Source of the DNA: Rhizobium sp. RU20A
Lineage (GTDB): Bacteria > Pseudomonadota > Alphaproteobacteria > Rhizobiales > Rhizobiaceae
Length of the DNA: 64,000 bases
Reading direction: 5' to 3'
NCBI RefSeq assembly: GCF_900155885.1
Contig: NZ_FTMB01000001.1
Span: 806,001-870,000 of the forward strand
The notes beneath the pieces are model-generated. The model had not been told where the DNA came from. It saw only the letters and a program-made list of their open reading frames with translations, and made no database searches. Shown here piece after piece: positions 1 to 9,303 of the stretch (positions are counted from its first letter, which is position 1; each line of letters opens with the position of its first letter). The translations under genes were made by a program, and so were the position numbers.

Positions 1-711
1 CTATCGGAGATCTACGATGCCTGGCACCCGCGCGCCGTCAGGGACGACTTCGATTTTTATCTCCCCCTCATCATGCAGGCAAACGCCGTGCTCGACATTG
101 GATGCGGGACGGGAACGCTCCTGAACGAAGCACGACAGTACGGTCATCGCGGCGAACTGTGCGGCCTTGATCCGGGGCAAGGGGTGCTCGCCCGTGCCCG
201 CGCGTTTGAAGGGATCACCTTTGTGCTCGGCACCCTGCCCCAGCCCGGCTTAGACGCGCGATTCGACCTTGCCGTCATGACGGGACATGCGTTCCAGGCC
301 ATTCTCGCGGACGACGATGTGGATCAGTTCCTGTCGACCGTGAGGCAGTGCCTGGTACCGGGCGGCGCTTTCGCCTTCGAGACCCGCAATCCGCTGGCGC
401 GCCCGTGGGAGACCTGGACGCCGGACCTGCCTGCCGTGGTTCGGCTCGACGACAACAGCCGAGTCACGATCACCACGACCGTCACCTCCGGCTTCGACGG
501 GCGCACCGTGTCTTTCCGGCACGACTTTGCCGGCGATCATCCGGGCCTGCCCTTGACCAGCGAAAGCACATTGCGCTTCCACGATGCCGAGACGCTGGCG
601 AAGCGGCTCGAGGAGAGCGGCTTTTCGCTCGAGGCCCGGTATGGCGACTTCCAGTCGCGGCCCTTCACGGCGAAAAGTCCGGAGATCATCACGATCGCAC
701 GGCGGCGGTGA
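1..711 (+). CDS. class I SAM-dependent methyltransferase (5' end outside window)
   Basis: The frame is open from base 1, so the true start lies upstream; 236 residues are visible. SAM-binding motif I reads VLDIGCGTG at visible residues 30-38, followed by the motif II region CGLDPGQGVL, which marks a class I (Rossmann) methyltransferase. The segment EIYDAWH just before it is common in small-molecule methyltransferases of the UbiE/Tam type. The substrate cannot be deduced. The gene converges on the acyltransferase at 742-1590, with only about 30 bp between the two stop codons. Confidence 0.9.
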   Translation, partial: LSEIYDAWHPRAVRDDFDFYLPLIMQANAVLDIGCGTGTLLNEARQYGHRGELCGLDPGQGVLARARAFEGITFVLGTLPQPGLDARFDLAVMTGHAFQAILADDDVDQFLSTVRQCLVPGGAFAFETRNPLARPWETWTPDLPAVVRLDDNSRVTITTTVTSGFDGRTVSFRHDFAGDHPGLPLTSESTLRFHDAETLAKRLEESGFSLEARYGDFQSRPFTAKSPEIITIARRR

Positions 712-741
712 CGTCGCTGCGCTGCGGTCAGCTGCCGGCGC

Positions 742-1590
742 TTATCCGGCCCGGCGCAGCCGCCTGCGCGGCGGCGGCGCGAGCGAGAAAACGGCGCTGT
801 AAAGGCGACTCATCAGCTCCTTGCGGTCGGTGATGGCGGCAATCTCGCTATAGGGCAGCATCCGCCCCACCCGCGCTGAGATCGTGCTGCCCGAAAGCCG
901 TCGGAATTCGCGGATCAGCAGCGAAAGACGCAGCGTCAGCGACAATTTGCTGGCGAGATGGAAGAGCCGGCCGTTCTGGCCCTCGAAATAGACGGGAATG
1001 ACGCTGGCGCGGGCCGACTGGATGAGCTTGGCGGCGAACATCTTCCACGGCAGGTCTTCCGCCCGCCCGAAGCCCTTGCGGGCCGTGGCGACACCTCCGG
1101 CCGGAAAGACGACGACGGTCACGCCTTCCTTGAGGAGCCGCACCGCCTCATGGCGCGTCGACATGTTCAGCGCCAGCGCTTCCTTGGTCTCCTCGAAGGA
1201 GATCGGCAGCGAATAGGGCGCCATCTCCGGCACCTTCAGAAGCTCGTTGTTTATGAGGACACGGAAGGGCCGGCCAAGCTCTTCGGCCAGCGCCAGCACG
1301 GCGATGCCGTCGCCGATGCCGAAGGGATGGTTGGCGACGATCACGATCGGCCCGTCCGGCAGATCGCGCGGCGGCCATTCGCCGCTGACGCTCATCGTCA
1401 CATCGATGAGGCCGAGCATCTCGCCGAAGACGCGCGGGCTGCGGCCAACGATCTCGGTCTTCCAGCGTTCGTAGAGTTTCGCATAGCGATTGCGGCCCGA
1501 CAGGCCTTCGACGGACCGGATGAACCAGCGCTTCAGGCGCGGATCATTGGCATTCGCGTAGGACAATTCCTTGAACTTCAAGCGTCGCAC
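742..1590 (-). CDS. lysophospholipid acyltransferase family protein
   Basis: A 282-residue member of the PlsC-like glycerolipid acyltransferase superfamily, expected to transfer an acyl chain to a lysolipid at the inner membrane. The catalytic block reads NHPFGIGDG from residue 87, with His88 and Asp94. This HPxxGxxDG spacing is seen in the hemolysin-like and ornithine-lipid (OlsA-like) branch rather than the classical HX4D block. A second conserved block, FPAGGVATA, starts at 162, and VIPVYFEGQNG follows. The start is a GTG at 1590 preceded by GACGAG. Whether the acceptor is lyso-ornithine lipid or lysophosphatidate cannot be told from sequence alone. Confidence 0.85.
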   Translation of the reverse strand: MRRLKFKELSYANANDPRLKRWFIRSVEGLSGRNRYAKLYERWKTEIVGRSPRVFGEMLGLIDVTMSVSGEWPPRDLPDGPIVIVANHPFGIGDGIAVLALAEELGRPFRVLINNELLKVPEMAPYSLPISFEETKEALALNMSTRHEAVRLLKEGVTVVVFPAGGVATARKGFGRAEDLPWKMFAAKLIQSARASVIPVYFEGQNGRLFHLASKLSLTLRLSLLIREFRRLSGSTISARVGRMLPYSEIAAITDRKELMSRLYSAVFSLAPPPRRRLRRAG

Positions 1591-1739
1591 CTCGTCATCG
1601 CGCCGTCATACGCCGGAAATATTACACTGTTCTGACAGAGCATGTGAGGAGCCTTTGCAACGTCTGCTGTTATTGTCGGCATAGCGTTGGACCGGCGCGG
1701 CAAAACCATCGTGCGGTCCGAGCGTCAGCGCCCCCCACG

Positions 1740-1767
1740 AAAAAGGGCCGGCCGATCCGGCCAGCCC
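1740..1767 (-). terminator. intrinsic terminator of thrS
   Basis: On the minus strand a GGGCTGGCCG / CGGCCGGCCC stem (one G-T wobble, three-base loop) is followed by five T residues. It lies just past the thrS stop codon at 1778. Confidence 0.8.
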
Positions 1768-1777
1768 TCGTCTCGTG

Positions 1778-3790
1778 TCACTGCCCGCGGGCGGCGCGCT
1801 TGCGCTTCACATCGGGCGGCGTCGCCTCGTCGATCAGCGCGGCAAGGGCATCGTCGAGCGCCATCGGCGTCTGGTTCTGCGAACCGAGGCGGCGGATGTT
1901 GACGGAACGCTCCTCCGCCTCCCGCTTGCCGCAGACGATGATGACCGGCACCTTGCTGACCGAATGTTCGCGGACCTTGTAGTTGATCTTCTCGTTGCGG
2001 AAATCGGTCTCGACGTGGAGACCTGCATCGCGCAGAAGTTCCGCGACTTCGCGGCCGTAATCGTCGGCCTCCGACGTGATCGTCGCCACCACCACCTGCA
2101 CCGGCGCGAACCACAGCGGCATATGGCCGGCGAAGTTCTCGATGAGGATGCCGAGGAAACGCTCCATGGAGCCGCAGATGGCGCGGTGGATCATCACCGG
2201 CTGCTGCTTTTCCGAGGCCTGGTCGATGTAGAAGGCGCCGAAGCGTTCCGGCAGGTTGAAGTCCACCTGCGTGGTGCCGCACTGCCATTCACGGCCGATG
2301 GCGTCCTTCAGCGTATACTCGAACTTCGGCCCGTAGAAGGCACCCTCGCCCGGCAGGATGCCGGTCTTGATGCGGCCTTCCGACTGTTCCTCGATGGTCT
2401 TCAGCACCTCCATCATCACGCTTTCGGCGCGATCCCACAGGGCATCGGTACCGACGCGCTTTTCCGGGCGCGTGGAAAGCTTCACGACGACCTCGTTGAA
2501 GCCGAAATCCTCGTAGACCGAGAGGATCAGCGCGTTGATGCGCAGGCATTCGGCCGCCATCTGCTCATCGGTGCAGAAGACGTGGGCATCGTCCTGCGTG
2601 AAGCCGCGCACGCGCATGAGGCCGTGCAGCGCGCCAGAGGCCTCGTAGCGATGCACGATGCCAAATTCCGCGAGGCGGATCGGCAGCTCGCGGTAGGACT
2701 TCAGGCCGTGCTTGAAGATCTGGACGTGCCCAGGGCAGTTCATCGGCTTCAGCGCGAAGACGCGGTTGTCCGCTTCCTTGTCGTCCGGATGCGTAAAGGC
2801 ATAGGCCGACTTCACCGCGAACATGTTCTCCTGGTACCAGCCCCAGTGACCGGATGTCTCCCAGAGCGAGGCATCCAGCACCTGCGGCGCATTGACCTCT
2901 TCGTAGGCGCCCGCCAGCCGCCGACGCATATAGGCCGTCAGCGTCTGGAACATGCGCCAGCCCTTGCCATGCCAGAAGACGACGCCCGGGCCCTCCTCCT
3001 GGAAATGGTAGAGATCCATTTCGCGGCCGAGCTTGCGGTGGTCGCGCTTTTCGGCTTCGGCGAGGATGTGCAGGTAGCGGTCGAGGTCCTCCTGCGTCGC
3101 CCAGGCCGTGCCGTAGATTCGGGTCAGCATGGGATTGTTGCTGTCGCCGCGCCAATAGGCGCCGGCCACCTTCATCAGCTTGAAAGCCGTCCCGATCTGG
3201 CCGGTGGAGGCCATGTGCGGCCCGCGGCAGAGGTCGAACCAGTCACCCTGATAGTAGATCTTGAGATCCTGCCCTTCCGGAATGGCATCGACCAGTTCGA
3301 CCTTGTAGCGCTCACCCTTCTCGGCAAAGACCTGACGCGCCTTTTCGCGCGGCCAGACTTCCTTGGTGAACGGTTTGCCGCGGCCGATGATCTCCTTCAT
3401 CTTCTTTTCGATGACCGGCAGATCATCGGGCGTGAAGGGCCAGTCGTCACCGCTGTCCGGGTGGACGCGCTTGAAGTCGTAGTAAAAGCCGTTCTCGATG
3501 ACAGGGCCGATCGTGACCTGCGTGCCGGGCCAGAGCTCCTGCACGGCCTCGGCCATGACGTGAGCCGTGTCGTGGCGGATGAGTTCGAGCGCACGCGGGT
3601 CTTCGCGCGTGACGATCTCGATCCGGCCGTCGGTGACGGGATCGGAGAGATCGGTGACGACGCCGTCGAGCGCAATCGCGACCGCCTTCTTGGCGAGCGA
3701 CTTGGAAATCGATTCGGCAACCGCACGGCCGGTCGTGCCCGGCTCATAGGAGCGGACGGAGCCATCGGGAAAGGTAAGGGAAACAGACAT
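1778..3790 (-). CDS. thrS: threonyl-tRNA synthetase
   Basis: A 670-residue class II aminoacyl-tRNA synthetase that charges tRNA-Thr. The order is a TGS domain (about residues 1-65), the second additional (editing) domain, the catalytic core and a C-terminal anticodon-binding domain. The zinc-site Cys lies in [13 protein letters not shown], and the class II motif 2 region reads [21 protein letters not shown] chose the ATG at 3790, which has AGGAG ten bases upstream, over the TTG immediately before it. It is a single gene with its own terminator. The neighbouring toxin-antitoxin pair is on the same strand but separated by 159 bp. Confidence 0.98.
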   Translation of the reverse strand: MSVSLTFPDGSVRSYEPGTTGRAVAESISKSLAKKAVAIALDGVVTDLSDPVTDGRIEIVTREDPRALELIRHDTAHVMAEAVQELWPGTQVTIGPVIENGFYYDFKRVHPDSGDDWPFTPDDLPVIEKKMKEIIGRGKPFTKEVWPREKARQVFAEKGERYKVELVDAIPEGQDLKIYYQGDWFDLCRGPHMASTGQIGTAFKLMKVAGAYWRGDSNNPMLTRIYGTAWATQEDLDRYLHILAEAEKRDHRKLGREMDLYHFQEEGPGVVFWHGKGWRMFQTLTAYMRRRLAGAYEEVNAPQVLDASLWETSGHWGWYQENMFAVKSAYAFTHPDDKEADNRVFALKPMNCPGHVQIFKHGLKSYRELPIRLAEFGIVHRYEASGALHGLMRVRGFTQDDAHVFCTDEQMAAECLRINALILSVYEDFGFNEVVVKLSTRPEKRVGTDALWDRAESVMMEVLKTIEEQSEGRIKTGILPGEGAFYGPKFEYTLKDAIGREWQCGTTQVDFNLPERFGAFYIDQASEKQQPVMIHRAICGSMERFLGILIENFAGHMPLWFAPVQVVVATITSEADDYGREVAELLRDAGLHVETDFRNEKINYKVREHSVSKVPVIIVCGKREAEERSVNIRRLGSQNQTPMALDDALAALIDEATPPDVKRKRAARGQ

Positions 3791-3949
3791 CAAAATCTCC
3801 TGATCCAGTCCCGCCTACGAATGCGGGTGGTGCATGGGAACGAGGCGCCGGCCGGAAGCGGTCGCGCAGGGCGCGGTATAGGGGGAATTGCGGGGGATGG
3901 GAAGCACTTGAGAACCACAAAGGCGGTCGTCACGCTCCTCCAACTCACT

Positions 3950-4237
3950 CTATGCCACTTTGTCCACCACCGTCAGCCTGACGCCGAGGGCGGAGAGCAC
4001 CCGCATGACCGTATCATATCGTGGCCGCGCCCCCTCTTTCAGCGCCTTATAGAGACTTTCGCGGCCAAGCCCGGCATCGCGCGCAACGTCGCCCATGCCC
4101 TTGGCCTTTGCAACATGTCCAAGCGCGGACAGAAAGACATCCGGGTCGTCGTCTTCAAGCGCCGCAGAGAGAAAGGCAGCGATCATCTCGTCATTGTCGA
4201 GGTAATCGCTGATTTCGAATGCAGAACTGGTCGTCAT
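3950..4237 (-). CDS. HigA-like antitoxin (addiction module antidote)
   Basis: A 95-residue helix-turn-helix protein of the addiction-module antidote family (COG3636-like). The helix-turn-helix is GDVARDAGLGRESLYKAL and the typical tail is VMRVLSALGVRLTVV. The start at 4237 is set by AAGGAGGGCAC directly upstream; the frame runs further upstream but that part is the overlap with the toxin gene. It is the second gene of a toxin-first operon, overlapping the toxin stop by four bases (ATGA type), so translation is probably coupled. It should neutralise the toxin and repress the operon at the palindrome at 4544-4567. Confidence 0.92.
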   Translation of the reverse strand: MTTSSAFEISDYLDNDEMIAAFLSAALEDDDPDVFLSALGHVAKAKGMGDVARDAGLGRESLYKALKEGARPRYDTVMRVLSALGVRLTVVDKVA

Positions 4238-4539
4238 GTGCCCTCCTTGCCGAGCGCTCCCGCCATGGTGATCGCGCGTCGGATGTCGCGCTGCTGGCTG
4301 CCTTTGTCCCCGCCGATCAACAGCAGATAGACGGTCTCGCCGCGGCGGGTGAAATAGACGCGATAACCAGGCCCGTAGTGAATCCGCATCTCGGAAACTC
4401 CGCCTCCGACGGACGCGCAATCGCCGAAATGGCCTTGCTCAGCCGCCACGATGCGCGTCAGGATCCGAGCGCGGCCTTGGCGATCGCGAAGGTCTTTCAG
4501 CCATTGATCGAAGACAGTGGTCTTTTCAAACCGGATCAT
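4234..4539 (-). CDS. RelE/ParE-superfamily toxin (HigB-like)
   Basis: A 101-residue small basic protein of the HigB/RelE-like addiction module family (COG3657, killer protein). Diagnostic stretches are FDQWLKDLRDRQGRARI near the start, GVSEMRIHYGPGYRVYFTRRG in the middle, and LLIGGDKGSQQRDIRRAI near the end. In this family the product is usually a ribosome-dependent or free mRNA interferase. The toxin is transcribed first, ahead of the antitoxin, as in higBA. Its ATG lies five bases from the operator palindrome, so the 5' leader must be very short or absent. Confidence 0.92.
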   Translation of the reverse strand: MIRFEKTTVFDQWLKDLRDRQGRARILTRIVAAEQGHFGDCASVGGGVSEMRIHYGPGYRVYFTRRGETVYLLLIGGDKGSQQRDIRRAITMAGALGKEGT

Positions 4540-4543
4540 GCAA

Positions 4544-4567
4544 ATTTGTATCCCTCAGGATACAAAT
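4544..4567 (-). promoter_or_regulatory. operator palindrome of the toxin-antitoxin operon
   Basis: A perfect inverted repeat, ATTTGTATCC - 4 bases - GGATACAAAT, sits immediately upstream of the toxin ATG (4539). Its position and symmetry fit the autoregulatory operator bound by the HigA-like antitoxin. AT-rich promoter elements appear to lie inside or directly beside it. Confidence 0.8.
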
Positions 4568-4592
4568 CGTCAAGCCGCCGCGCTGCCTGCCC

Positions 4593-5855
4593 TCACCCCG
4601 CGGCCACCACGCGGTTGCGTCCGTCCTGCTTGGCCCGGTAGAGGCGCCGGTCGGCGGTGGTGACGAGGGTGGCGAGGTCGGCGCCGTCGGCGGGCGCCTT
4701 GGCGAGGCCGAGGCTTATGGTGACGGGTTGGCCGTCGCGGGTCTGCAATTCGCTCTCCACCGCCCCGCGCAGGCCTTCGGCGATCGTCACGAGGTCCGTG
4801 TCGACGCCGTCGGCAAGCACCACGAATTCCTCGCCGCCATAGCGGTAAAGCTCGGTTGCGGGCGGCAATCGGCCCTGAAGCACGCGCACGAGGTCGCGCA
4901 GCACCCGGTCGCCCTCCGGGTGGCCGAACCGGTCATTGACGCTCTTGAAGTGATCGGCATCGACGATGATGAGACCGGAGAGGGCCGCGCGCGCCGCAAG
5001 CGCCGAGCCGTCAGCCTCGAGCCGCCCCCGGTCCAGTGCCCCGGTCAGGCCGTCACGGCCGGAATGGGCGAGCAAGGTTTCGTAACGCTCGCGGAAGGTC
5101 AGGTCGTTGAAGACATCGCCAAGCGGGCGCCAGCCGTTGCCCGTCGCCCCCCCGCGCGCGGCACTGCTGGTCGCCTTGACGTAAAGTCCGATCGCGACCG
5201 CATAGAAAAGCGCCGCCCCCATCTTGGCATACCAGCCGCCCCAAAAGACATCGCCCGGCGCATCATTGACCGTCCGAAGCGCGGCGTAAAAGCCGATCTG
5301 GTCGAAGGTGAGAACCGCCGCGCCGCAGATGAAGAGCCGCAGGGTGATGTGCCGCGACAGCCAGCTTCCGAGCCGTTCGTAGAGCAAGATGATGACGATG
5401 GCGTCGATGTAGAGCAGCAGCGTGCCCCAGACCATCAGCCAGCCCATCTCGTTGAGAAAGGCGAGATCGGCGAAACGACCCGGAACGACCGGCAACGTCT
5501 CGTGAAAGCGCAGCATCAGGCCGATGAAGAGAACGAGAAAATTGCCGATGAACAGGCCGTAGATCGGCTGGCGGACCGTTGCCGCATCCTCCTTCACGTA
5601 AAGAAGGAGGATCATCATCAGCTTTCCCGCGAAGAACACCACCGACCCCGGCGAGATCACGCCGAAGGCCAGGGGGATGTAGAAGACCGCGGCCAGATAG
5701 GTCTCGATGAAATGCATGACACCAAGGGCCGCCAGAAAGACGCCGAGCCCGATGCGATGGCGAAGATGCAGCAATCCCACCATGACGAAGACGTAAAAGG
5801 CAGCCTCGACGATCAGCAGTGCCATGTTCAGGGGGTAGAGATGCATGTCTGCCAT
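4593..5855 (-). CDS. membrane-bound diguanylate cyclase (GGDEF domain)
   Basis: A 420-residue protein with an N-terminal half made of about seven or eight hydrophobic helices (to about residue 250), then a cytoplasmic GGDEF domain. The active-site loop is YRYGGEEF near residue 340, so it should make c-di-GMP from GTP. The upstream RxxD inhibitory I-site is not present in its usual place (the sequence there is GRLPPATEL), so product feedback may be absent. The start is taken as ATG 5855 because the frame before it is arginine- and proline-rich non-membrane sequence. The membrane part is a likely sensor whose ligand is unknown. It is a single gene between the toxin-antitoxin pair and hlyU. Confidence 0.9.
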   Translation of the reverse strand: MADMHLYPLNMALLIVEAAFYVFVMVGLLHLRHRIGLGVFLAALGVMHFIETYLAAVFYIPLAFGVISPGSVVFFAGKLMMILLLYVKEDAATVRQPIYGLFIGNFLVLFIGLMLRFHETLPVVPGRFADLAFLNEMGWLMVWGTLLLYIDAIVIILLYERLGSWLSRHITLRLFICGAAVLTFDQIGFYAALRTVNDAPGDVFWGGWYAKMGAALFYAVAIGLYVKATSSAARGGATGNGWRPLGDVFNDLTFRERYETLLAHSGRDGLTGALDRGRLEADGSALAARAALSGLIIVDADHFKSVNDRFGHPEGDRVLRDLVRVLQGRLPPATELYRYGGEEFVVLADGVDTDLVTIAEGLRGAVESELQTRDGQPVTISLGLAKAPADGADLATLVTTADRRLYRAKQDGRNRVVAAG

Positions 5856-5954
5856 CACCGAGGCTCGATTTTCCCTTGCAGGACGGCACCGGGTGGGACG
5901 CCGTGCCGGCAAGCATCACGCCGGGCGGCTGGATCGCCGCCGGATTCGGCTATT

Positions 5955-6266
5955 TCACACCTGCCGGCTCGGCGCGCCGTCGGAGAAAAGATGCGGTCCA
6001 TTCTGGTCGATGATCTGGCGCGCCTTGCGGAACGTCGCTTCGAGCACATCCTGCTCGCTGGCAAACACGTCGGCACGGATGAAGGTCCGCGTCAGCACCA
6101 CGCCATCGATCGTCTTTTCAATCGCCCCCGCGATCCGGTACTGGGCGCCCTCGCGCATCGGCCGGGCGCGGATGGTGCAATCGGCATGGGTCTGAACCTG
6201 CTCGGTCGTCGCGGCAGGCGCGCTGTCCTTGCCGCCTCCGAAGAGCTTTGAAAAAAACGAAGCCAT
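5955..6266 (-). CDS. HlyU family transcriptional regulator
   Basis: A 103-residue protein of the HlyU family (PF10115). It opens with MASFFSKLFGGGK, followed by a charged linker and the conserved core CTIRARPMREGAQYRIAG...RTFIRADVF. In vibrios HlyU activates haemolysin genes, but in rhizobia it is usually a lone gene of unknown target. The start ATG at 6266 has GAGGG upstream. It lies between the diguanylate cyclase and ilvA on the same strand but is well separated from both. Confidence 0.88.
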   Translation of the reverse strand: MASFFSKLFGGGKDSAPAATTEQVQTHADCTIRARPMREGAQYRIAGAIEKTIDGVVLTRTFIRADVFASEQDVLEATFRKARQIIDQNGPHLFSDGAPSRQV

Positions 6267-6362
6267 GGAACCCTCATTCAGCCTTTACGGCCCTTGGGCC
6301 GCCATATTCCGCCGTTCACCTCTACCTAGAGCGGATTGGAACGTTTAAACAGAGCATTTCCG

Positions 6363-7628
6363 CTAGATAACGAGATTGTAGAGGATCTCGTTGTCGGTGA
6401 TATCCTCATATTGCAGGTCGGAGGCATCGAAAGCTGCCAGCAGGCGCGGGAAATTCTCCGGCCACTTCGTCTCGATGCCGATCAGCACGGAGCCGAAATT
6501 GCGCGCGGACTTCTTCAAGTACTCGAAGCGGGCAATGTCGTCCTCCTCACCGAGCAGCGTGAGAAAGTCTTTCAGCGCCCCGGGGCGCTGCGGCATGCGC
6601 AGGATGAAGTATTTCTTCAGCCCCGCATAGCGCATGGCGCGCTCCTTGACATCCGGCAGCCGCTCGAAATCGAAATTGCCGCCGGAGACGATGGCGACAA
6701 CCGTCTGGCCTTCCAGCGCCTCGCGCCCCAGCGCCTCCAGCGCGGTCATCGCAAGGGCTCCGGCCGGCTCCAGCACCACGCCCTCGACATTCAGCATCTC
6801 GATCATCATGGCGCAGATGGCGTTTTCCGGCAGCAACATCACCTGTTCGGCGGAAAAGCGGCTGAGGCGCTCGAAATTGATCGCACCGATCCGCGCCACG
6901 GCCGCGCCATCCACGAAATTGTCGACGCGCGGCAAGGTGACGATCGCGCCGCTCTCGAGGCTCCGCTTCAGGCTCGGCGCGCCGGCCGGTTCCGCAAAGA
7001 GAAAGGCGTCGGGCGCGACCTGCTCCGACAGATAGCCGGTCAGCCCGGCCGAAAGCCCGCCGCCGCCGACCGGCATCACGATCCGGTCGATCCGCTCGCC
7101 CTCCGGCAATTGCTCGACGATCTCTGCCGCGACACTCGCCTGCCCTTCGATGATATCGGCGTGGTCGAAGGGCGGCACCATGACACCGCCCGTGGCCGCC
7201 ACATGCTCCTGCGCGGCCCGGTAGCACTGGTCGAAGATGTCACCGACGAGGCGGATGGTGATGAAGGGCCCGCCGAACATGCGGGTCTTGTCGATCTTCT
7301 GCTGCGGCGTCGTCACCGGCATGTAGACCACCCCTTCCACGCCGAAATGGCGGCAGACGAAGGCGAAGCCCTGGGCATGGTTGCCGGCCGAGGCGCAGAC
7401 GAAGGTGCGCGGCGCGTCATTGGCGGCCAGCGCCTTGCGGAAGAAATTGAAGGCGCCGCGAATCTTGTAGGAGCGGACCGGCGAAAGATCCTCGCGCTTG
7501 AGATAGACGCGGGCGCCCCACCGCTTGCTGAGGTGTTCGTTGAGTTGCAGCGGCGTTGCCGGAAACAGACTGCGGATCGCCTCCGCTGCCTCGTGAACGC
7601 CCGTCCTGAACCGTTCTGCCTCTTGCAT
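6363..7628 (-). CDS. ilvA: threonine ammonia-lyase
   Basis: A 421-residue PLP enzyme that converts threonine to 2-oxobutanoate for isoleucine synthesis. The PLP lysine is K55 in SPVRSYKIRGAF. The substrate loop is SAGNHAQG and the phosphate-binding loop GGGGLSAG. The last 90 residues form a single ACT-like domain (from YFILRMPQRPGALKDF), giving the short one-ACT-domain form rather than the 514-residue E. coli form. The start ATG at 7628 is fixed by GGGAGGG upstream. It is divergent from trkH. Confidence 0.95.
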   Translation of the reverse strand: MQEAERFRTGVHEAAEAIRSLFPATPLQLNEHLSKRWGARVYLKREDLSPVRSYKIRGAFNFFRKALAANDAPRTFVCASAGNHAQGFAFVCRHFGVEGVVYMPVTTPQQKIDKTRMFGGPFITIRLVGDIFDQCYRAAQEHVAATGGVMVPPFDHADIIEGQASVAAEIVEQLPEGERIDRIVMPVGGGGLSAGLTGYLSEQVAPDAFLFAEPAGAPSLKRSLESGAIVTLPRVDNFVDGAAVARIGAINFERLSRFSAEQVMLLPENAICAMMIEMLNVEGVVLEPAGALAMTALEALGREALEGQTVVAIVSGGNFDFERLPDVKERAMRYAGLKKYFILRMPQRPGALKDFLTLLGEEDDIARFEYLKKSARNFGSVLIGIETKWPENFPRLLAAFDASDLQYEDITDNEILYNLVI

Positions 7629-7756
7629 CGACGCCCTCCCATTGAGTTTGAGGATGCGGATCGCTATGGCATATTGCAACGCAGCGCACCATGGCCTTGA
7701 CACCATGAGCTTGAGGCGCGCGCCGCCAGCATTGACGCCGAAGAGGACCAATTCCG

Positions 7757-9214
7757 TTGAACGCCATGCTCTTCCGGCACGCCGTGCACGTCTCCGCGAT
7801 CTTCGGCCTTTACCTGTCCGCCGCCATGCTTCTGCCGGCCTTCGTGGACCTTTATGCCGGCCACGATGACTGGAAGCTCTTCGTCTTTTCCTCCTTCATG
7901 GTCGGCAGCTTCTGCGCCGCCACGGCGATCGCGACGCGGTCCGGCCCGCCGCCCTTTTCCAAGCGCTTCGGCTTTCTCGTCGTTAACGTGCTGTGGCTGA
8001 GCTTTTCGGTCATCGGCGCCCTGCCGCTGTGGCTCTCCTCGCTGAACCTCACCTTCGCGCAGGCGATTTTCGAATCGGTCTCCGGCATCACCACGACGGG
8101 CAGCACCGTCATCGTCGGCCTCGACAATGCGCCGCCCGGCCTTCTCCTGTGGCGCTCGCTGATCTGCTGGATGGGCGGCATCGGCGTCGTGGCGCTCGGT
8201 CTCTTCATCATGCCGTTCCTGAGGGTCGGCGGCATGTCCTTCTTCAAGATGGAAAGCTCCGACACCAACGAGAAGACCTTCGCCCGCATCGCCAATTTCA
8301 CCCGCGCCTTCGTCGCCGTCTATGTCGGCATCACCGTGGTCTGCGCCATCACCTATGCCAGCCTCGGCATGACCGGCTTCGATGCGCTCAACCACGCCAT
8401 GTCGACGATCGCCACCGGCGGCTTTTCCACCAAGGACGCATCCTTCGGTCACTACGCGGATGATCGCGGCCTCCTGATCGCGTCGACCTTCTTCATGGCG
8501 CTGTGCAGCCTGCCCTTTTCGATCCTGATCGTCTTCTTCGTGCGCGGACGGCTGCATGCGCTGCGCGACCCGCAGATCATCGTCTTCCTGCTCTATCTCA
8601 CCCTGTTTTCGATGGCGGCCGGCATCTATCACCGCCTCGTCAACGGCGCGCCCTTCGATGACGCGCTGATCCACGCCTTCTTCAACGTGACCTCGATCCT
8701 CTCGACAACCGGCTATGCCAGCACGGACTATTCGCTGTGGGGGCCCTTCATCGTGATGCTGGCCTTCATCGCGACCTTCATGGGCGGCTGTTCCGGCTCG
8801 ACGGCAGGCGGCCTCAAGGCCTATCGCTTCATCATTCTCTTCAATGCCATCCGCGCCGGCGTGAACCGCCTCGTCTATCCCGATGCGATCTACCACGTGC
8901 GCTACGGCGGCAAGACGGTGGATGCCGACACGCAGCGCGCCATCTTCATCTTCGTCATCATCTACCTCTTGCTGTGGGTCTTCGGCTCGCTCGTCATGGC
9001 GCTGCTTGGCTATGATTTCATCACGGCGACCTCGGCCGTCATCACCGCACTCTCCAATGTCGGCCCCGGTCTTGGTCCGCTCATCGGTCCGGTCGGCAAT
9101 TTTTCGACGCTCGCGGCCCCCGAACTCTATCTTCTCTCGGTCATGATGCTGCTCGGGCGCCTCGAAATCCTGACCGTCCTCGTCATCCTGACACCGGTCT
9201 TCTGGCGGCGCTGA
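7757..9214 (+). CDS. TrkH-family potassium uptake protein
   Basis: A 485-residue polytopic inner-membrane protein of the TrkH/KtrB superfamily, the pore subunit of low-affinity K+ uptake. The pore loops with selectivity glycines can be seen: TTTGSTVI in the first repeat, STIATGGFST in the second, GSTAGGLKAY in the third and ALSNVGPGLG in the fourth. The start looks like the TTG at 7757, eleven bases after an AGAGG; the next in-frame ATG is at 7766. The cytoplasmic partner TrkA is not in the window. Confidence 0.93.
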   Translation: MNAMLFRHAVHVSAIFGLYLSAAMLLPAFVDLYAGHDDWKLFVFSSFMVGSFCAATAIATRSGPPPFSKRFGFLVVNVLWLSFSVIGALPLWLSSLNLTFAQAIFESVSGITTTGSTVIVGLDNAPPGLLLWRSLICWMGGIGVVALGLFIMPFLRVGGMSFFKMESSDTNEKTFARIANFTRAFVAVYVGITVVCAITYASLGMTGFDALNHAMSTIATGGFSTKDASFGHYADDRGLLIASTFFMALCSLPFSILIVFFVRGRLHALRDPQIIVFLLYLTLFSMAAGIYHRLVNGAPFDDALIHAFFNVTSILSTTGYASTDYSLWGPFIVMLAFIATFMGGCSGSTAGGLKAYRFIILFNAIRAGVNRLVYPDAIYHVRYGGKTVDADTQRAIFIFVIIYLLLWVFGSLVMALLGYDFITATSAVITALSNVGPGLGPLIGPVGNFSTLAAPELYLLSVMMLLGRLEILTVLVILTPVFWRR

Positions 9215-9303
9215 AATTGGTCGCCATCGCCTGGGCCTGACGGCTTGACAGAAAAGGTCAAATGCCGAAGTCTCGCGCCGACACAAGCGATACGGGGACG
9301 GAC

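Noticed and set aside
3800-3830. TGATCC near the thrS start on the plus strand as another stress promoter
   Set aside because: The sequence 18 bases later is GGG, not TA, and the site points away from thrS.
1775-4330. An 851-codon open frame on the plus strand opposite thrS
   Set aside because: It is exactly antisense to a complete, well-conserved thrS and part of the antitoxin gene; such mirror frames arise from GC-rich codon bias. It has no recognisable domain. The same reasoning removes long frames opposite sdaA, alaS, recA and trkH.
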